Notes under the pieces: generated by a model
Seen by the model: only the letters and a program-made list of their open reading frames with translations
The model's database searches: none
Told to the model about the DNA's origin: nothing
Shown: positions 7,980 through 16,687 of the stretch, one piece after another
Numbering within the stretch: the first letter of the stretch is position 1
How the letters are laid out: every line of letters begins with the position of its first letter
Position numbers and translations under genes: made by a program
NCBI RefSeq assembly: GCF_011046535.1
Contig: NZ_CP049257.1
Coordinates: forward strand, 4,526,001-4,590,000
From: Nocardioides anomalus
GTDB taxonomy: Bacteria; Actinomycetota; Actinomycetes; Propionibacteriales; Nocardioidaceae
DNA: 64,000 bases
Direction of reading: 5' to 3'

Positions 7980-8873
7980 ATGCGTCGCGCGCTCCCGGTC
8001 TGCCTCAGCGCCCTGCTCCTCGCGAGCGCCCTCGGCAGCACGTCCGCCGACGGCGCCGCGTCGGTGGTGGTCGGCAGCACGGGGCCCGGCACCCCCTTCG
8101 CCTGCTCCGCACCCGCCTCGGGCTACCTGCTCACCCCGCTCACCAGCGCGACCGCGTCGTACACCGTCCCCGGCGCGGGCGTGCTGACGAGCGTGTCGTA
8201 CGCCGCCGTGCCCAGCGGCCAGTTCCGCGTGGTGCTCTTCGGCCCCGGCGACACCCCCACCCGCCGGACCGTCCGGGCCTACACCGACGTCCTGACCGCG
8301 GCCGCCAACACCGTCACCACCGTCCCGGTCCGGATCCCGGTGGCGCCCGGCACGACCATCGGCCTCTGGCTCGCGCCCGGCGCGGGGATGCGGTGCGGGA
8401 CGCAGACGGGCAACAGTGCCGACGCGTTTTCGGGCCGGACGGCCGACCCCACGGCGACCGCCGCCTTCGACACCGCCCAGGGCGGCAGCACGTTCAGCGT
8501 CTCCACGATCCCTGTCTCGGCGGTGTGGGAGCCCGACACCGACGGGGACGGCTACGGCGACACCTCCGGCGACCTGTGCCCGCAGTCCGCGGCGTACACC
8601 TCGGCCTGCCCGACCCCCGACACCACCCTCACCAAGGCCCCGCGGCTCATCTCGACCAAGCGCAAGGCCAAGGTGGCCTTCGGCTCGACCATCCCCGGCT
8701 CGACGTTCACCTGCGCGGTGGACAAGAAGCCGGCCAAGCCGTGCGCCTCGCCGTTGCGTCAGCGCTACGGCTACGGCCGGCACACCCTCCGCATCACCGC
8801 GATCAGCCCCCTCGGCGTCGCCGACCCCGCGCCCCTCGAGGTGCGGTTCAAGATCCGCAAGAAGAAGCGGTAG
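7980..8873 (+). CDS. Secreted protein with DxDxDG calcium-binding-type motif, paralogue 1
   Basis: 297 aa with a Sec signal peptide (hydrophobic LPVCLSALLLASALGSTSA). The mature protein begins with a beta-rich jelly-roll-like region to ~residue 175. It then has DTDGDGYGDTSGDLCPQS (one thrombospondin type 3-like calcium motif) and a C-terminal lysine-rich beta domain with TFTCAVDKKPAKPCASPLR. The last domain is the small 'stereotyped cysteine' module often seen in secreted actinobacterial proteins. A homologous gene sits at 9649, separated only by a methyltransferase. Extracellular function unknown. Confidence 0.8.
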   Translation: MRRALPVCLSALLLASALGSTSADGAASVVVGSTGPGTPFACSAPASGYLLTPLTSATASYTVPGAGVLTSVSYAAVPSGQFRVVLFGPGDTPTRRTVRAYTDVLTAAANTVTTVPVRIPVAPGTTIGLWLAPGAGMRCGTQTGNSADAFSGRTADPTATAAFDTAQGGSTFSVSTIPVSAVWEPDTDGDGYGDTSGDLCPQSAAYTSACPTPDTTLTKAPRLISTKRKAKVAFGSTIPGSTFTCAVDKKPAKPCASPLRQRYGYGRHTLRITAISPLGVADPAPLEVRFKIRKKKR

Positions 8874-8875
8874 CC

Positions 8876-9631
8876 GTGGGCTCCCTCTGGGCCGAGCGGT
8901 CCTCGTCGTTCGGCACCGTGGCCCGGGCGTACGCCGAGCACCGGCCCGACTACGCGGCCGAGGCGATCGCGTGGTCCCTGGCCGGGGCGCGGCGGCCGGT
9001 GGCCGAGGTGCTCGACCTGGCCGCGGGCACCGGGGCGCTGACCGGCGGGCTGCTGGCGGCGGGCGTGGCGGTGACCGCGGTCGAGCCGGACGCCGAGATG
9101 CTCGGTGAGCTGCGCCGCCGGCACCCCGGCGTGCCCACGGCGCTCGGCCGGGCCGAGGCGATCCCGCTGGCCGACGAGGCGGTCGACGCGGTGCTGGTGG
9201 GGACGGCGTACCACTGGTTCGACCCCAACGGCGCGCTGCCGGAGATCGCGCGGGTGCTCCGCCCGGGCGGCGTGCTGGCGCTGCTCTACAACACCCCCGA
9301 CGAGTCGGTGCCGTGGGTGGCCGAGCTCGGCCGGCTCTCGCGCTCCAGCGTGTCCACGCCGCCCGACGACGCGAAGTGGCAGCCGGACCTCACGGGCTTC
9401 GGCTCCGTCGAGATGGCCGCCTTCGCGCACCGGCAGCGGCGCACCGCGGTGTCGCTGACCGAGACCGTCGGCACCCACTCGCACACGGTGGTCATCCCGG
9501 CCGAGGAGCGGGCCGAGGTGCTGGGCCGGGTGCGGGCCTTCCTCGAGGAGAACCCCGCGACGGCGCACGGCGAGTTCGACCACCCGCTGCGCACCCGCGC
9601 GGCCCGCGCCGTGGTCCTCGGTCCCGCCTGA
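8876..9631 (+). CDS. Class I SAM-dependent methyltransferase
   Basis: 251 aa from GTG, 2 bp after the preceding stop, so co-transcribed with it. SAM-binding motif I is VLDLAAGTGALTGGLL, followed by the acidic motif VTAVEPDAEML and AEAIPLADEAVDAVLVGTAYHWFD. This is the UbiE/Methyltransf_11-type pattern common in small-molecule methylases. No DNA- or rRNA-methylase motif (NPPY) is present. It is sandwiched between two secreted paralogues, which makes a natural product or envelope role conceivable but unproven. Confidence 0.85.
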   Translation: MGSLWAERSSSFGTVARAYAEHRPDYAAEAIAWSLAGARRPVAEVLDLAAGTGALTGGLLAAGVAVTAVEPDAEMLGELRRRHPGVPTALGRAEAIPLADEAVDAVLVGTAYHWFDPNGALPEIARVLRPGGVLALLYNTPDESVPWVAELGRLSRSSVSTPPDDAKWQPDLTGFGSVEMAAFAHRQRRTAVSLTETVGTHSHTVVIPAEERAEVLGRVRAFLEENPATAHGEFDHPLRTRAARAVVLGPA

Positions 9632-9648
9632 CGCGGCGAGGCCCTCTC

Positions 9649-10539
9649 ATGCGTCACGATGGCCCCGTGCGCCACACGATCCTCGCCCTGGGCGTCGCCG
9701 GCCTGCTCGCCGTCGGCGGCCCCGCCTCGGCCGACACCCTCGGCCAGACCACCGGTTCCGTCGTCGTCTGCGGGCCGCTGGTCACCGTGCCGGCCGCCGT
9801 CGTCCTGGCCACCCAGGCACCGGGCACCGCGACCTACACCGCGGCGACCTCCGGCGTCATCACGAGCTTCTCGCACCGCGCGAACGGCGCGGCCGGTGGC
9901 GTGCGGGCGGTCGTGCTGACCCCCGCGACGGCGGGCGGGACGAGGAGCGTGGCGGCCAAGAGCCCCGTGTTCCCCGTGACCGTCAACGCGGTCAACACCT
10001 TCGCGACCCGGCTGCCGATCGCGGCGGGCCAGTCGCTCGCCCTCGGCTTCACGGCGGTCAACATGGCCTGCGCGCTGCAGGTGGCACCCACCGACTCCAC
10101 CCAGGTGGACACCGCGTTCGACCCCGACACGTCGGCGACGTTCACCCCGGCGGGCACGCTCTCGCCGGCGACGCCGCGCCCCAACATCTCCGCCGTGCTC
10201 GAGCCCGACGTGGACCGCGACGGGTACGGCGACACGACCCAGGACGCCTGCCCGCAGTCGGCGCTCAGCCAGGTGGCCTGCCCGGTGCCGGACACGACGA
10301 TCACCAAGAAGCCGAAGCGCACGCGCGCCAACGCCAAGGTCAAGGTGAAGTTCACCTCGACGGTGGCCGGCTCGACGTTCGAGTGCAGCCTGGACGGCCG
10401 GAAGTTCCGGCCCTGCACGTCGCCGTACACCAAGAAGCTGGGCCGCGGCTCGCACGCCCTGCGCATCCGCGCGGTGAGCCCGGCCGGGCTGGTCGACCCC
10501 CAGCCGGCCAAGGTCAAGGTGCGGATCACCGGCTACTGA
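9649..10539 (+). CDS. Secreted protein with DxDxDG-type motif, paralogue 2
   Basis: 296 aa if started at ATG 9649, where GCGAGG lies ~6 nt upstream; GTG 9667 is the alternative. The signal peptide is HTILALGVAGLLAVGGPASA. It has the same architecture as the 7980 gene: beta domain, VDRDGYGDTTQDACPQS in place of DTDGDGYGDTSGDLCPQS, then a lysine-rich cysteine module (TFECSLDGRKFRPCTSPY). Equal length and domain order show a tandem duplication. Here the calcium loop reads DVDRDG rather than DTDGDG, so metal binding may differ. Function unknown. Confidence 0.8.
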   Translation: MRHDGPVRHTILALGVAGLLAVGGPASADTLGQTTGSVVVCGPLVTVPAAVVLATQAPGTATYTAATSGVITSFSHRANGAAGGVRAVVLTPATAGGTRSVAAKSPVFPVTVNAVNTFATRLPIAAGQSLALGFTAVNMACALQVAPTDSTQVDTAFDPDTSATFTPAGTLSPATPRPNISAVLEPDVDRDGYGDTTQDACPQSALSQVACPVPDTTITKKPKRTRANAKVKVKFTSTVAGSTFECSLDGRKFRPCTSPYTKKLGRGSHALRIRAVSPAGLVDPQPAKVKVRITGY

Positions 10540-10543
10540 TCCG

Positions 10544-12175
10544 CTAGACGCTCAGCCGCTCCAGCCGGGTCTCCAGCAGCTGGCGCCGGTGGGCGTTGGC
10601 GTGCAGGTCGACGTACGCCGGGCCGAACGAGGCCAGCAGCGCGTCGTCCAGGCGGCGCACGGCCGCCGGCGGGTAGCGGTAGGCCATCCGCTCGTGGATG
10701 GTGTCCTCGTCCACGCCGCGCAGCACGTCGGCCAGCTCGACCAGCGTGGTGATGCCGAGCTCGAGCAGCAGCCCGGAGATCCAGGCGTAGTGGTCGGTGC
10801 GCGACCAGCCCGCGTCGGCGTACTGCCCCGCGAGGAACGCCGCCAGCTCGCTCGGCGCGATGCGGGGGTCGTCGTCGGCCCGCTCGGCCGGCGTCGAGCC
10901 GCGCAGCCGCTCACGGATGGCGGCGAACTCCTGGTCCGCCAGCTCCAGCAGGCCGGCCGCCAGCGTGAAGCGCCGGTCGAACTCGCTGGCGTGCTCGGGC
11001 GGGACGGTGCCCTTGTAGCGGATGTCGTGCTCGAACTCCGCCCACGCGTGCTGCAGGACCGTGCGCAGCTGCACCTGGACCACGCGGCCGTCCACCTCGA
11101 CCTGGAGGTGCCGGCTGGCGTAGCCGAACCGGCCCTGGCTCGCGGTGATCTCGCCCAGGTCGCGGTCGTCCAGCACGGTGAGCTGGGTGGCCAGCAGCGC
11201 GGCCACCGCCTCGACGTCGTCGCGGACGTAGGTGAGCACGCGCAGCCCGAGCTGGTCGCCGATGTCGCGCAGCGGGTCGGGGTAGAGCGGGCGACCGCCC
11301 TCGGTGCGCGCCGCCTTCTCCGCGAACGACGCCACGGCCTTGGCCCGGCCCTCGACGGTGAGGTAGTTGACGCCGGCCTCGTCGAGGATGTCGCGCACCA
11401 GCGCCACCGCCGCCTCGGCCGCGCCGACCAGCTCGTCGTGCCGCTCGGCGTACGCCTGGACCGCGGCGCGCACCGGGTCGTGCCGCCCGAGCGACGGGGT
11501 CACGATGAGGCCGGTCTCGTCGTCGCCGTACGTCGTCACCCGGTCGGGGTGGCGCGCGGCGAACCACACCACGTAGGCGCACACCACGGCGTCGACCTGG
11601 TCCTCGACGACCCGCAGCTGGCTCTTGCGCGTGGCGGCCATGACGTCGGAGCGCAGGCCGGCCCACGCCTCGTCGACGCTCACCACCGTCTCGACCAGGT
11701 CGAAGAGCCGCAGCAGCTCGCCGCGCAGGGACTCGAGGTCGCGGCCCGGCTTGGCCTTGTACTTCAGGGTCTTGTCGAGGCCGAAGAGCGCCACGGTGGC
11801 CGCGTGCGGGTAGACCTCGATCCCGGTGCGGTGCACCTCGAGCCCGAGCAGCGCGCACACGCGCGCCCCGCGGGTGAGCCCGTCGCGGAACTCGGGCTTG
11901 CCCGTGTTGGACGGGTGGGTGCCGGCCTCGTAGCGGCGGAAGTCCTTGCTCAGCGCGCGCTCGGCCGGCCGCGAACCCGTCGGGTTGGTGACCACCAGCG
12001 GCGCGTCGATGCCGGCCACGCAGTCCGGGCCCAGCCACGGCTCGAGCGCGGCCAGGATCTGCTCGTCGGTCCGCACGGCCGAGACGTGCACCAGGCGCGC
12101 GTCGTCGTCGAGCACCGCGAGCCCGGTGGGCTGCCGCTCGCCCCAGGCGAGGTCGATGCCGAGGTACGCCGTCAC
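10544..12175 (-). CDS. DUF429 (RNase H-like) fused to RelA/SpoT alarmone-synthetase domain
   Basis: 543 aa. Residues ~1-240 are DUF429 (YLGIDLAWGERQPTGLAVLD, VAGIDAPLVVTNPTGSRPAER, EDQVDAVVCAYVVW), an RNase H-fold predicted nuclease with acidic residues in the expected strands. Residues ~250-430 are a RelA/SpoT synthetase domain: GRAKAVASFAEKAAR, DQLGLRVLTY, GYASRHLQVEV and QLRTVLQHAWAEFEHD. Residues ~440-543 are a helical tail. The catalytic ExQxRT motif reads QVQLRT: Q367 replaces the magnesium-binding glutamate (E335 of E. coli RelA), and CAG is clear in the DNA. The enzyme may thus be a weak or dead (p)ppGpp synthetase, or have altered chemistry. It is convergent with the secreted-protein gene. 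Confidence 0.85.
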   Translation of the reverse strand: MTAYLGIDLAWGERQPTGLAVLDDDARLVHVSAVRTDEQILAALEPWLGPDCVAGIDAPLVVTNPTGSRPAERALSKDFRRYEAGTHPSNTGKPEFRDGLTRGARVCALLGLEVHRTGIEVYPHAATVALFGLDKTLKYKAKPGRDLESLRGELLRLFDLVETVVSVDEAWAGLRSDVMAATRKSQLRVVEDQVDAVVCAYVVWFAARHPDRVTTYGDDETGLIVTPSLGRHDPVRAAVQAYAERHDELVGAAEAAVALVRDILDEAGVNYLTVEGRAKAVASFAEKAARTEGGRPLYPDPLRDIGDQLGLRVLTYVRDDVEAVAALLATQLTVLDDRDLGEITASQGRFGYASRHLQVEVDGRVVQVQLRTVLQHAWAEFEHDIRYKGTVPPEHASEFDRRFTLAAGLLELADQEFAAIRERLRGSTPAERADDDPRIAPSELAAFLAGQYADAGWSRTDHYAWISGLLLELGITTLVELADVLRGVDEDTIHERMAYRYPPAAVRRLDDALLASFGPAYVDLHANAHRRQLLETRLERLSV

Positions 12176-12195
12176 GGTCTCAACCTAGGGCTAGC

Positions 12196-12702
12196 GTGCG
12201 ACAGGTGACCGGACCGCTCCACCGCCCGTACCCGCCCGACCGCTACCGCGGCACCGCCGGCGAGGTCTCCGCCTGGCTGCGACCGAGCACCAGCGAGCCC
12301 GAGATCCGCTACCGCGGCGGCGGGACGTGCGAGCAACTCGCGACCGGCGACCAGACCCACGGGACCTTCGGGCTCTACCGCTGGACCTTCGGCGCCGACC
12401 AGAGCGGCCCGGAGCCGCACTTCCACCGCGCCATCAGCGAGTCGTTCTACGTGCTCAACGGCGAGGTCGAGCTGTACGACGGCACCGGGTGGCGCACCGC
12501 CGGCGTCGGCGACTTCCTGCACGTCCCCGAGGGCGGGCTGCACGGCTTCCGCGGCTCCGACCACGCTGCGATGCTCCTGATGTTCGCGCCCGGCGGTCCG
12601 CGCGAGGACTACTTCGAGACCCTGGCCGGCCTCGCCGACCACCCGATGACCGAGGAGGAGCGGGTCGAGTTCATGCTCCGCCACGACACCTACTGGGTCT
12701 GA
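12196..12702 (+). CDS. Cupin domain protein
   Basis: 168 aa from GTG. A single cupin barrel is shown by motif 1 GPEPHFHRAISESFYVLNGEV (H-x-H and E metal ligands) and motif 2 VPEGGLHGFRG (second-motif His). No fused regulatory domain. Such stand-alone cupins are mostly small metal enzymes acting on sugars or aromatics, and the substrate is not predictable. It is divergent from the DUF429-RelA gene with 20 bp between starts, and convergent with the next gene. Confidence 0.82.
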   Translation: MRQVTGPLHRPYPPDRYRGTAGEVSAWLRPSTSEPEIRYRGGGTCEQLATGDQTHGTFGLYRWTFGADQSGPEPHFHRAISESFYVLNGEVELYDGTGWRTAGVGDFLHVPEGGLHGFRGSDHAAMLLMFAPGGPREDYFETLAGLADHPMTEEERVEFMLRHDTYWV

Positions 12703-12703
12703 G

Positions 12704-13360
12704 TCACTCCGGGAGGGCGTGGGCCGGCAGGTCGCCCAGGCCGGCGAAGGCGTCAGAGTACGGCGCCACGTCGCCGGCCTCGGTCCACGAGCGCAGCTGC
12801 TGCGCCGTGCGCCGCGACGTGAGCGCGCGGCCCAGGTCGAAGTCGGAGGCCCGCAGCCGGGTCGGTGCGTCGAGCGGCCCCCAGCGCCAGGTGTCGCCGA
12901 CCAGCGCGAGCCCGTCGGGCGCCGAGCGGCCGAACCGCTCGGCCATCCGGTCCCGCACCAGCGCGAAGCCCGCGGTGTCCCGCGCGCCGGGCCGGTCGAC
13001 CGCCGAGCGCAGGTCCTGCTCGTGGATCACCACGTCGTTCAGCGGCCGGCTGCCGTGGTCGGCCATCCAGGCGACCAGGTCGGGCGCGAGCGCACGCCAC
13101 TCGGCGACCAGCTCGGCGCCCGAGCGATCGCGCCGGGCCTCGACCTGCGCCTGGGTCCAGCCCGCGTGGTGGTCGTCCGGCTCGTCGCCGGCCAGCACGT
13201 CGGCGCCGAGGCCGATCATGTGGGCCAGCAGGTCCCGCGCCGTCCAGTCCGGGCAGGCCGGCACCCGGCGCTCCAGCGCGTCGGCGCTCAGCGCCTCGAC
13301 CAGCCCGCACACCCGCTCGTGCGCGGCGGACCACTCGGCGATCGGGTCGGGACCGGTCAC
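12704..13360 (-). CDS. Maleylpyruvate isomerase-family, mycothiol-dependent DinB-type protein
   Basis: 218 aa from GTG with GGAGG ~6 nt upstream. The N-terminal DinB-like domain has VPACPDWTARDLLAHMIG and NDVVIHEQDLRSAVDRPG, the metal-binding His/Asp pattern of TIGR03083 proteins. The C-terminal half (WRWGPLDAPTRLRASDFDLGRALTSRR) is the accessory SCP2-like domain that accompanies mycothiol-dependent isomerases. GTG overlaps the stop of the upstream YibE/F gene by 4 nt, so the two are coupled. Substrate unknown; a thiol-dependent detoxification or isomerisation is likely. Confidence 0.83.
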   Translation of the reverse strand: MTGPDPIAEWSAAHERVCGLVEALSADALERRVPACPDWTARDLLAHMIGLGADVLAGDEPDDHHAGWTQAQVEARRDRSGAELVAEWRALAPDLVAWMADHGSRPLNDVVIHEQDLRSAVDRPGARDTAGFALVRDRMAERFGRSAPDGLALVGDTWRWGPLDAPTRLRASDFDLGRALTSRRTAQQLRSWTEAGDVAPYSDAFAGLGDLPAHALPE

Positions 13361-14613
13361 GAGACCTCCAGGGGGTCGGGCGGGCCGGGCACGGTGAGCA
13401 CGGCGATGGCGGTGGTGGCCGGCACCGCGAGGACCAGCCCGATGCTGCTCGCGAAGGAGCGCACCAGCTCCTCCGCGATCTCCTCGGTGCCCAGCAGGTC
13501 CAGCCACGAACGGTCGTAGAGCGAGACCGCCAGCAGCAGCGTGAGCGACGTGCCGGCGTAGGCGAAGACGATGGTGTAGATCGTCGAGGCGATGTGGTCG
13601 CGCCCGATGCGCATGGCGCTGGTGAAGAGCCGGGCCCGGCTCAGCCCGGGCGCCGCCGCGCGCAGCTCCCACACCGCGGAGGCCTGCGTGATGGTGACGT
13701 CGTTGAGCACGCCGAGCCCGGCGATGACCACGGCGGCGACGAGGAGGTCCTGGAGCCGCACCGCGCCGGCGTACGTCGAGAGGACCTGGCCGCCCTCGTC
13801 GACCACCCCGGTCAGGTGCGCCGAGGTCACCGCCCACCAGCCGATCCCGGCGGTGAGCACCATGCCCGCGAGCGTCCCGGCCAGCGCCGCACTGGTGCGC
13901 AGCGAGAGGCCGTGGGTCGTGTAGAGGACGACGAACATGATCGCGGCCGAGGCCACCAGGGCGACCGGTACGGCGGACTCACCGGCCAGCAGAGCGGGCA
14001 CCGCGAAGCCGCCGATGACCACCCCGGCCACGCCCAGGCCGACCAGCGCCATCAGCCCGCGCAGCCGCGCCACGGCCACGACGACCAGGACGAACAAGCC
14101 GCCCACCAGCCACAGCGGGGTGGACCGCTCGATCTCGAAGTAGCCGTAGGTCGCCGGCTGCCCGTCGGCGCCCGGGGTGCGCAGCAGCACCACCCGGTCG
14201 CCCTCCTCCAGCCCGGCCGCGGCGACCTGCGGCGGGATGCCGACGCTCACCTCGGTGCCGTCGTCGGGGCCTTCGGCGAGGGTCACCTCGAGCTGGCCGC
14301 AGTCGGTCTCGGTGCCGTCCGAGGGCGTGGGGCACGCCTTCTGCACCCGGTCGACGGTGGCCTCGGGGAACGTCGTCCCCTCGGCCGCGAAGCCCACCGA
14401 GCCCTGCAGCCGGTCGACCTCGCCGCGGTCGGGCCAGAGCAGCACGACGCCGACGACGGTCACCACCGCGACGGCGGCGAGGACCCCGAGCAGCACCAGG
14501 CGGGGCAGCGGTCGCACCTCCAGCTCGGTGTCGCCGTGAGCGTGGCTGTGGGAGTGGCCGGGCCCGCTCCCCGGCGGCGTCGGCTCGGCTCGGTGTGATC
14601 CCACGCCCGTCAT
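13357..14613 (-). CDS. YibE/F family integral membrane protein
   Basis: 418 aa from ATG (TGVGSHRAEPTPPG). A His-rich N-terminal tail (GHSHSHAHGDTE) precedes the first membrane helix (~45-65). A ~100-residue exported domain with three cysteines (ACPTPSDGTETDCGQLEVTL) follows, then seven to eight helices with the family core LQDLLVAAVVIAGLGVLNDVTITQASAVWEL and GRDHIASTIYTIVFAYAGTSL. The family is widespread in Gram-positives without a proven function; a transporter or permease role is usually suggested. The His-rich tail could bind metal (inference). It is coupled to the mycothiol-dependent gene downstream. Confidence 0.85.
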   Translation of the reverse strand: MTGVGSHRAEPTPPGSGPGHSHSHAHGDTELEVRPLPRLVLLGVLAAVAVVTVVGVVLLWPDRGEVDRLQGSVGFAAEGTTFPEATVDRVQKACPTPSDGTETDCGQLEVTLAEGPDDGTEVSVGIPPQVAAAGLEEGDRVVLLRTPGADGQPATYGYFEIERSTPLWLVGGLFVLVVVAVARLRGLMALVGLGVAGVVIGGFAVPALLAGESAVPVALVASAAIMFVVLYTTHGLSLRTSAALAGTLAGMVLTAGIGWWAVTSAHLTGVVDEGGQVLSTYAGAVRLQDLLVAAVVIAGLGVLNDVTITQASAVWELRAAAPGLSRARLFTSAMRIGRDHIASTIYTIVFAYAGTSLTLLLAVSLYDRSWLDLLGTEEIAEELVRSFASSIGLVLAVPATTAIAVLTVPGPPDPLEVS

Positions 14614-14727
14614 GGTGCCGGGTCGGGCCCAGCACCGCGGACGGGACACCGGACGGGAGTGCCGTCCCGGCCGACGCGGGACCGCTGCCGCTGCCGGCCG
14701 GGACGTCGCGCCCACCAGGGTCGAGCC

Positions 14728-16041
14728 ATGACCACGCACACCGCACCGCGGTCCCGGACCGCGCTCGTCTGGCTGGCCGGCCTGGGCCTGGCCGGCCTGA
14801 CCGGTCTCGCCGCCCCGCCCGCCACGGCCGCCGCCGACCACACCCCCCAGGCCGCCCCGTCGTCGTACGCCGGGTCGATCGTCTTCATCAAGGCGAACAA
14901 CGTCTGGCTGGCCAAGGGCGACGGCTCAGGGCAGTACCAGGTGACCACGAACGGGTCCGCGGACTCGCCGTGGTCCTCGCCCACCCAGTCCGACACCGGC
15001 GTGATCGCCGCGAGTCACGGCCAGGACATCGTCGTGATGAGCCAGAACGGCACCGTCCTGCGCACCATCGACCCGACACCGCTCACCGACTCGGTGAGCC
15101 ACCCCGTCGACGGCGTCCCGCAGGACCTCGCGTTCTCGCCGGACGGCACCAAGATCGCCTACACATTCTACTCCTACGGCTGCCCGATCGGGGCCGACTG
15201 CCTGGCCCGCACCGCCACCGGCATCACGGCCGCGACGGGCCTCACCCCGGCGGCCACCTACGGCACGACCTACCAGCGGACGCCCTCCTGGATCGGCAAC
15301 GGCCGCACGCTGCAGAGCGGCGGCTGGGGCAGTCACATGAAGCTCAAGGACGTCGGTGGTGCCGAGCAGCTGTGGTTCAACGACTACGACTACGCCGCAG
15401 ACGCCACCGACCTGGGTGACGGTGAGGTCTCCCCGGACGGGCACTGGCTCGCGGCCGTGCGCGGCTACAGCAGCTCCGCGCAGATCATCTGGTACGCCGT
15501 CAGCGGCAACCCCGCCACCGACAACCCGCCCCCGGTCCCCGACCCGCGGTGCTCCACCGGGAAGCAGGCCGGCTTCGCCGACCCGACCTGGGCTCCGGAC
15601 AGCAACGCCGTGGCCTGGCAGGAGCCGGACGGCATCTGGGTCAAGGACGACCCGGCCGACTGCACGGCGCCCCAGCCCCGGCTACTCGTCGCCGGCGGCT
15701 CGGAGCCGGACTGGTCCGCCGCGGCGGCCAACCCCGCCCCGCGCGCCTTCGCGGTCTCCGGCAAGCTCCAGGTGTCCGGCAAGGCCAAGGTCGGCAAGAG
15801 GCTCACGGCGGGCGTCCCGGCCTTCAGCCCGACGCCCTCCGCGATGACCTTCCAGTGGCTGCGCGGCGGCAAGCCGATCAAGGGCGCTACCGCCTCGACG
15901 TACAAGGTGACCAAGCAGGACCGCGGCAAGAAGCTCGCGGTGACCGTCACCGGCTCGCTCTCGGCGTACCCCTCGGTCTCGCTGACCAGCCCCGCGGTCA
16001 CGGTCAAGAAGACAAAGAAGCGCCACCACCACCACCGCTGA
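14728..16041 (+). CDS. Secreted TolB/PD40-type beta-propeller protein with Ig-like C-terminal domain
   Basis: 437 aa. The signal peptide is ALVWLAGLGLAGLTGLAAPPATAAA. WD40-like/PD40 blades follow (LAFSPDGTKIAYTFY, VSPDGHWLAAVRGY, PTWAPDSNAVAWQEPDG), then a ~85-residue beta domain (SGKLQVSGKAKVGKRLTAG, FQWLRGGKPIKGATASTYKV) of the type repeated in secreted actinobacterial proteins. The natural C-terminus is KKTKKRHHHHR. It is extracellular or surface bound; the ligand is unknown. A very strong terminator follows at 16069. Confidence 0.82.
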   Translation: MTTHTAPRSRTALVWLAGLGLAGLTGLAAPPATAAADHTPQAAPSSYAGSIVFIKANNVWLAKGDGSGQYQVTTNGSADSPWSSPTQSDTGVIAASHGQDIVVMSQNGTVLRTIDPTPLTDSVSHPVDGVPQDLAFSPDGTKIAYTFYSYGCPIGADCLARTATGITAATGLTPAATYGTTYQRTPSWIGNGRTLQSGGWGSHMKLKDVGGAEQLWFNDYDYAADATDLGDGEVSPDGHWLAAVRGYSSSAQIIWYAVSGNPATDNPPPVPDPRCSTGKQAGFADPTWAPDSNAVAWQEPDGIWVKDDPADCTAPQPRLLVAGGSEPDWSAAAANPAPRAFAVSGKLQVSGKAKVGKRLTAGVPAFSPTPSAMTFQWLRGGKPIKGATASTYKVTKQDRGKKLAVTVTGSLSAYPSVSLTSPAVTVKKTKKRHHHHR

Positions 16042-16068
16042 CCGGGGCCGCACCCGCCCACCCGTGCC

Positions 16069-16107
16069 CCGCGCCCCCGCACCGATGACCCTGGTGCGGG
16101 GGCGCGG
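16069..16107 (+). terminator. Strong hairpin terminator after the beta-propeller gene
   Basis: A perfect 15-bp stem (16069-16083 with 16093-16107; CCGCGCCCCCGCACC) with a 9-nt loop, 27 bp after the stop codon. There is no U-tract, as usual in GC-rich actinobacteria. The following gene starts only 10 bp later and so probably needs its own promoter within or after the hairpin. Confidence 0.7.
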
Positions 16108-16117
16108 TCTCCACGTC

Positions 16118-16687
16118 ATGAGCACTCGACCGGGCGGCCCGAGCCGCCAGCCCACCCGCACCCGCAACCTGGCCGGGCGCTACGACCTCCCGGTGATGAC
16201 GTGGTCAGCCGTCACCGCCCGGCTCGACTTCGGCGGGCTCACCCAGGCGCCCGGCAACGGCGGCCCGGATCGGCACACCTGCTGGCTCACCACCCTGGAC
16301 GCCGACGGCGCGCCCCACACGACCGGCGTCGGAGCGGAGTGGGTCGACGGCTCCTGGTGGTTCGCCAGCGGCCGCAGCACCCGCAAGGGCCGCAACCTCG
16401 CGCGGGACCCGCGCTGCACCCTGGCCGTGGCGGTGGCCGACGTCGACCTCAGCGTCTCCGGCACCGCCGCGCCGGTGACCGAGCCGGCCAGCGTCGCCCG
16501 CCTGGCCGAGGTGTACGACGCCGACGGCTGGCCCTGCCGTGTCGACGACTCCGGCACCGCCCTCACCGCCGAGTTCAGCGCCCCGTCGGCCGGCGGGCCG
16601 CCCTGGCACGTCTACCGGATCGACGTGGCCTCCGTGGTCGCCCTCGGGGTCGCGGAGCCCGGCGGCGCCACCCGCTGGGACTTCTGA
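16118..16687 (+). CDS. Pyridoxamine 5'-phosphate oxidase-like split-barrel flavoprotein
   Basis: 189 aa from ATG 16118 (STRPGGPSRQPTRTRNLAGRYD). The segment RNLAGRYDLPVMTWSAVTARL matches the leader of this PPOX group, which supports the early start over ATG 16196. Core motifs are HTCWLTTLDADGAPHTTGVGAEW, WWFASGRSTRKGRNLARDPRCTLAV and the C-terminal WHVYRIDVASVVALGV. Members bind FMN or F420 and act as small oxidoreductases or general stress proteins; the cofactor cannot be settled here. Confidence 0.83.
   Translation: MSTRPGGPSRQPTRTRNLAGRYDLPVMTWSAVTARLDFGGLTQAPGNGGPDRHTCWLTTLDADGAPHTTGVGAEWVDGSWWFASGRSTRKGRNLARDPRCTLAVAVADVDLSVSGTAAPVTEPASVARLAEVYDADGWPCRVDDSGTALTAEFSAPSAGGPPWHVYRIDVASVVALGVAEPGGATRWDF

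Noticed and set aside
16012..16041. Engineered His-tag or vector sequence (protein ends KKTKKRHHHHR)
   Set aside because: Surrounding sequence and codon use are native, the His run is interrupted by Arg, and a natural terminator follows.
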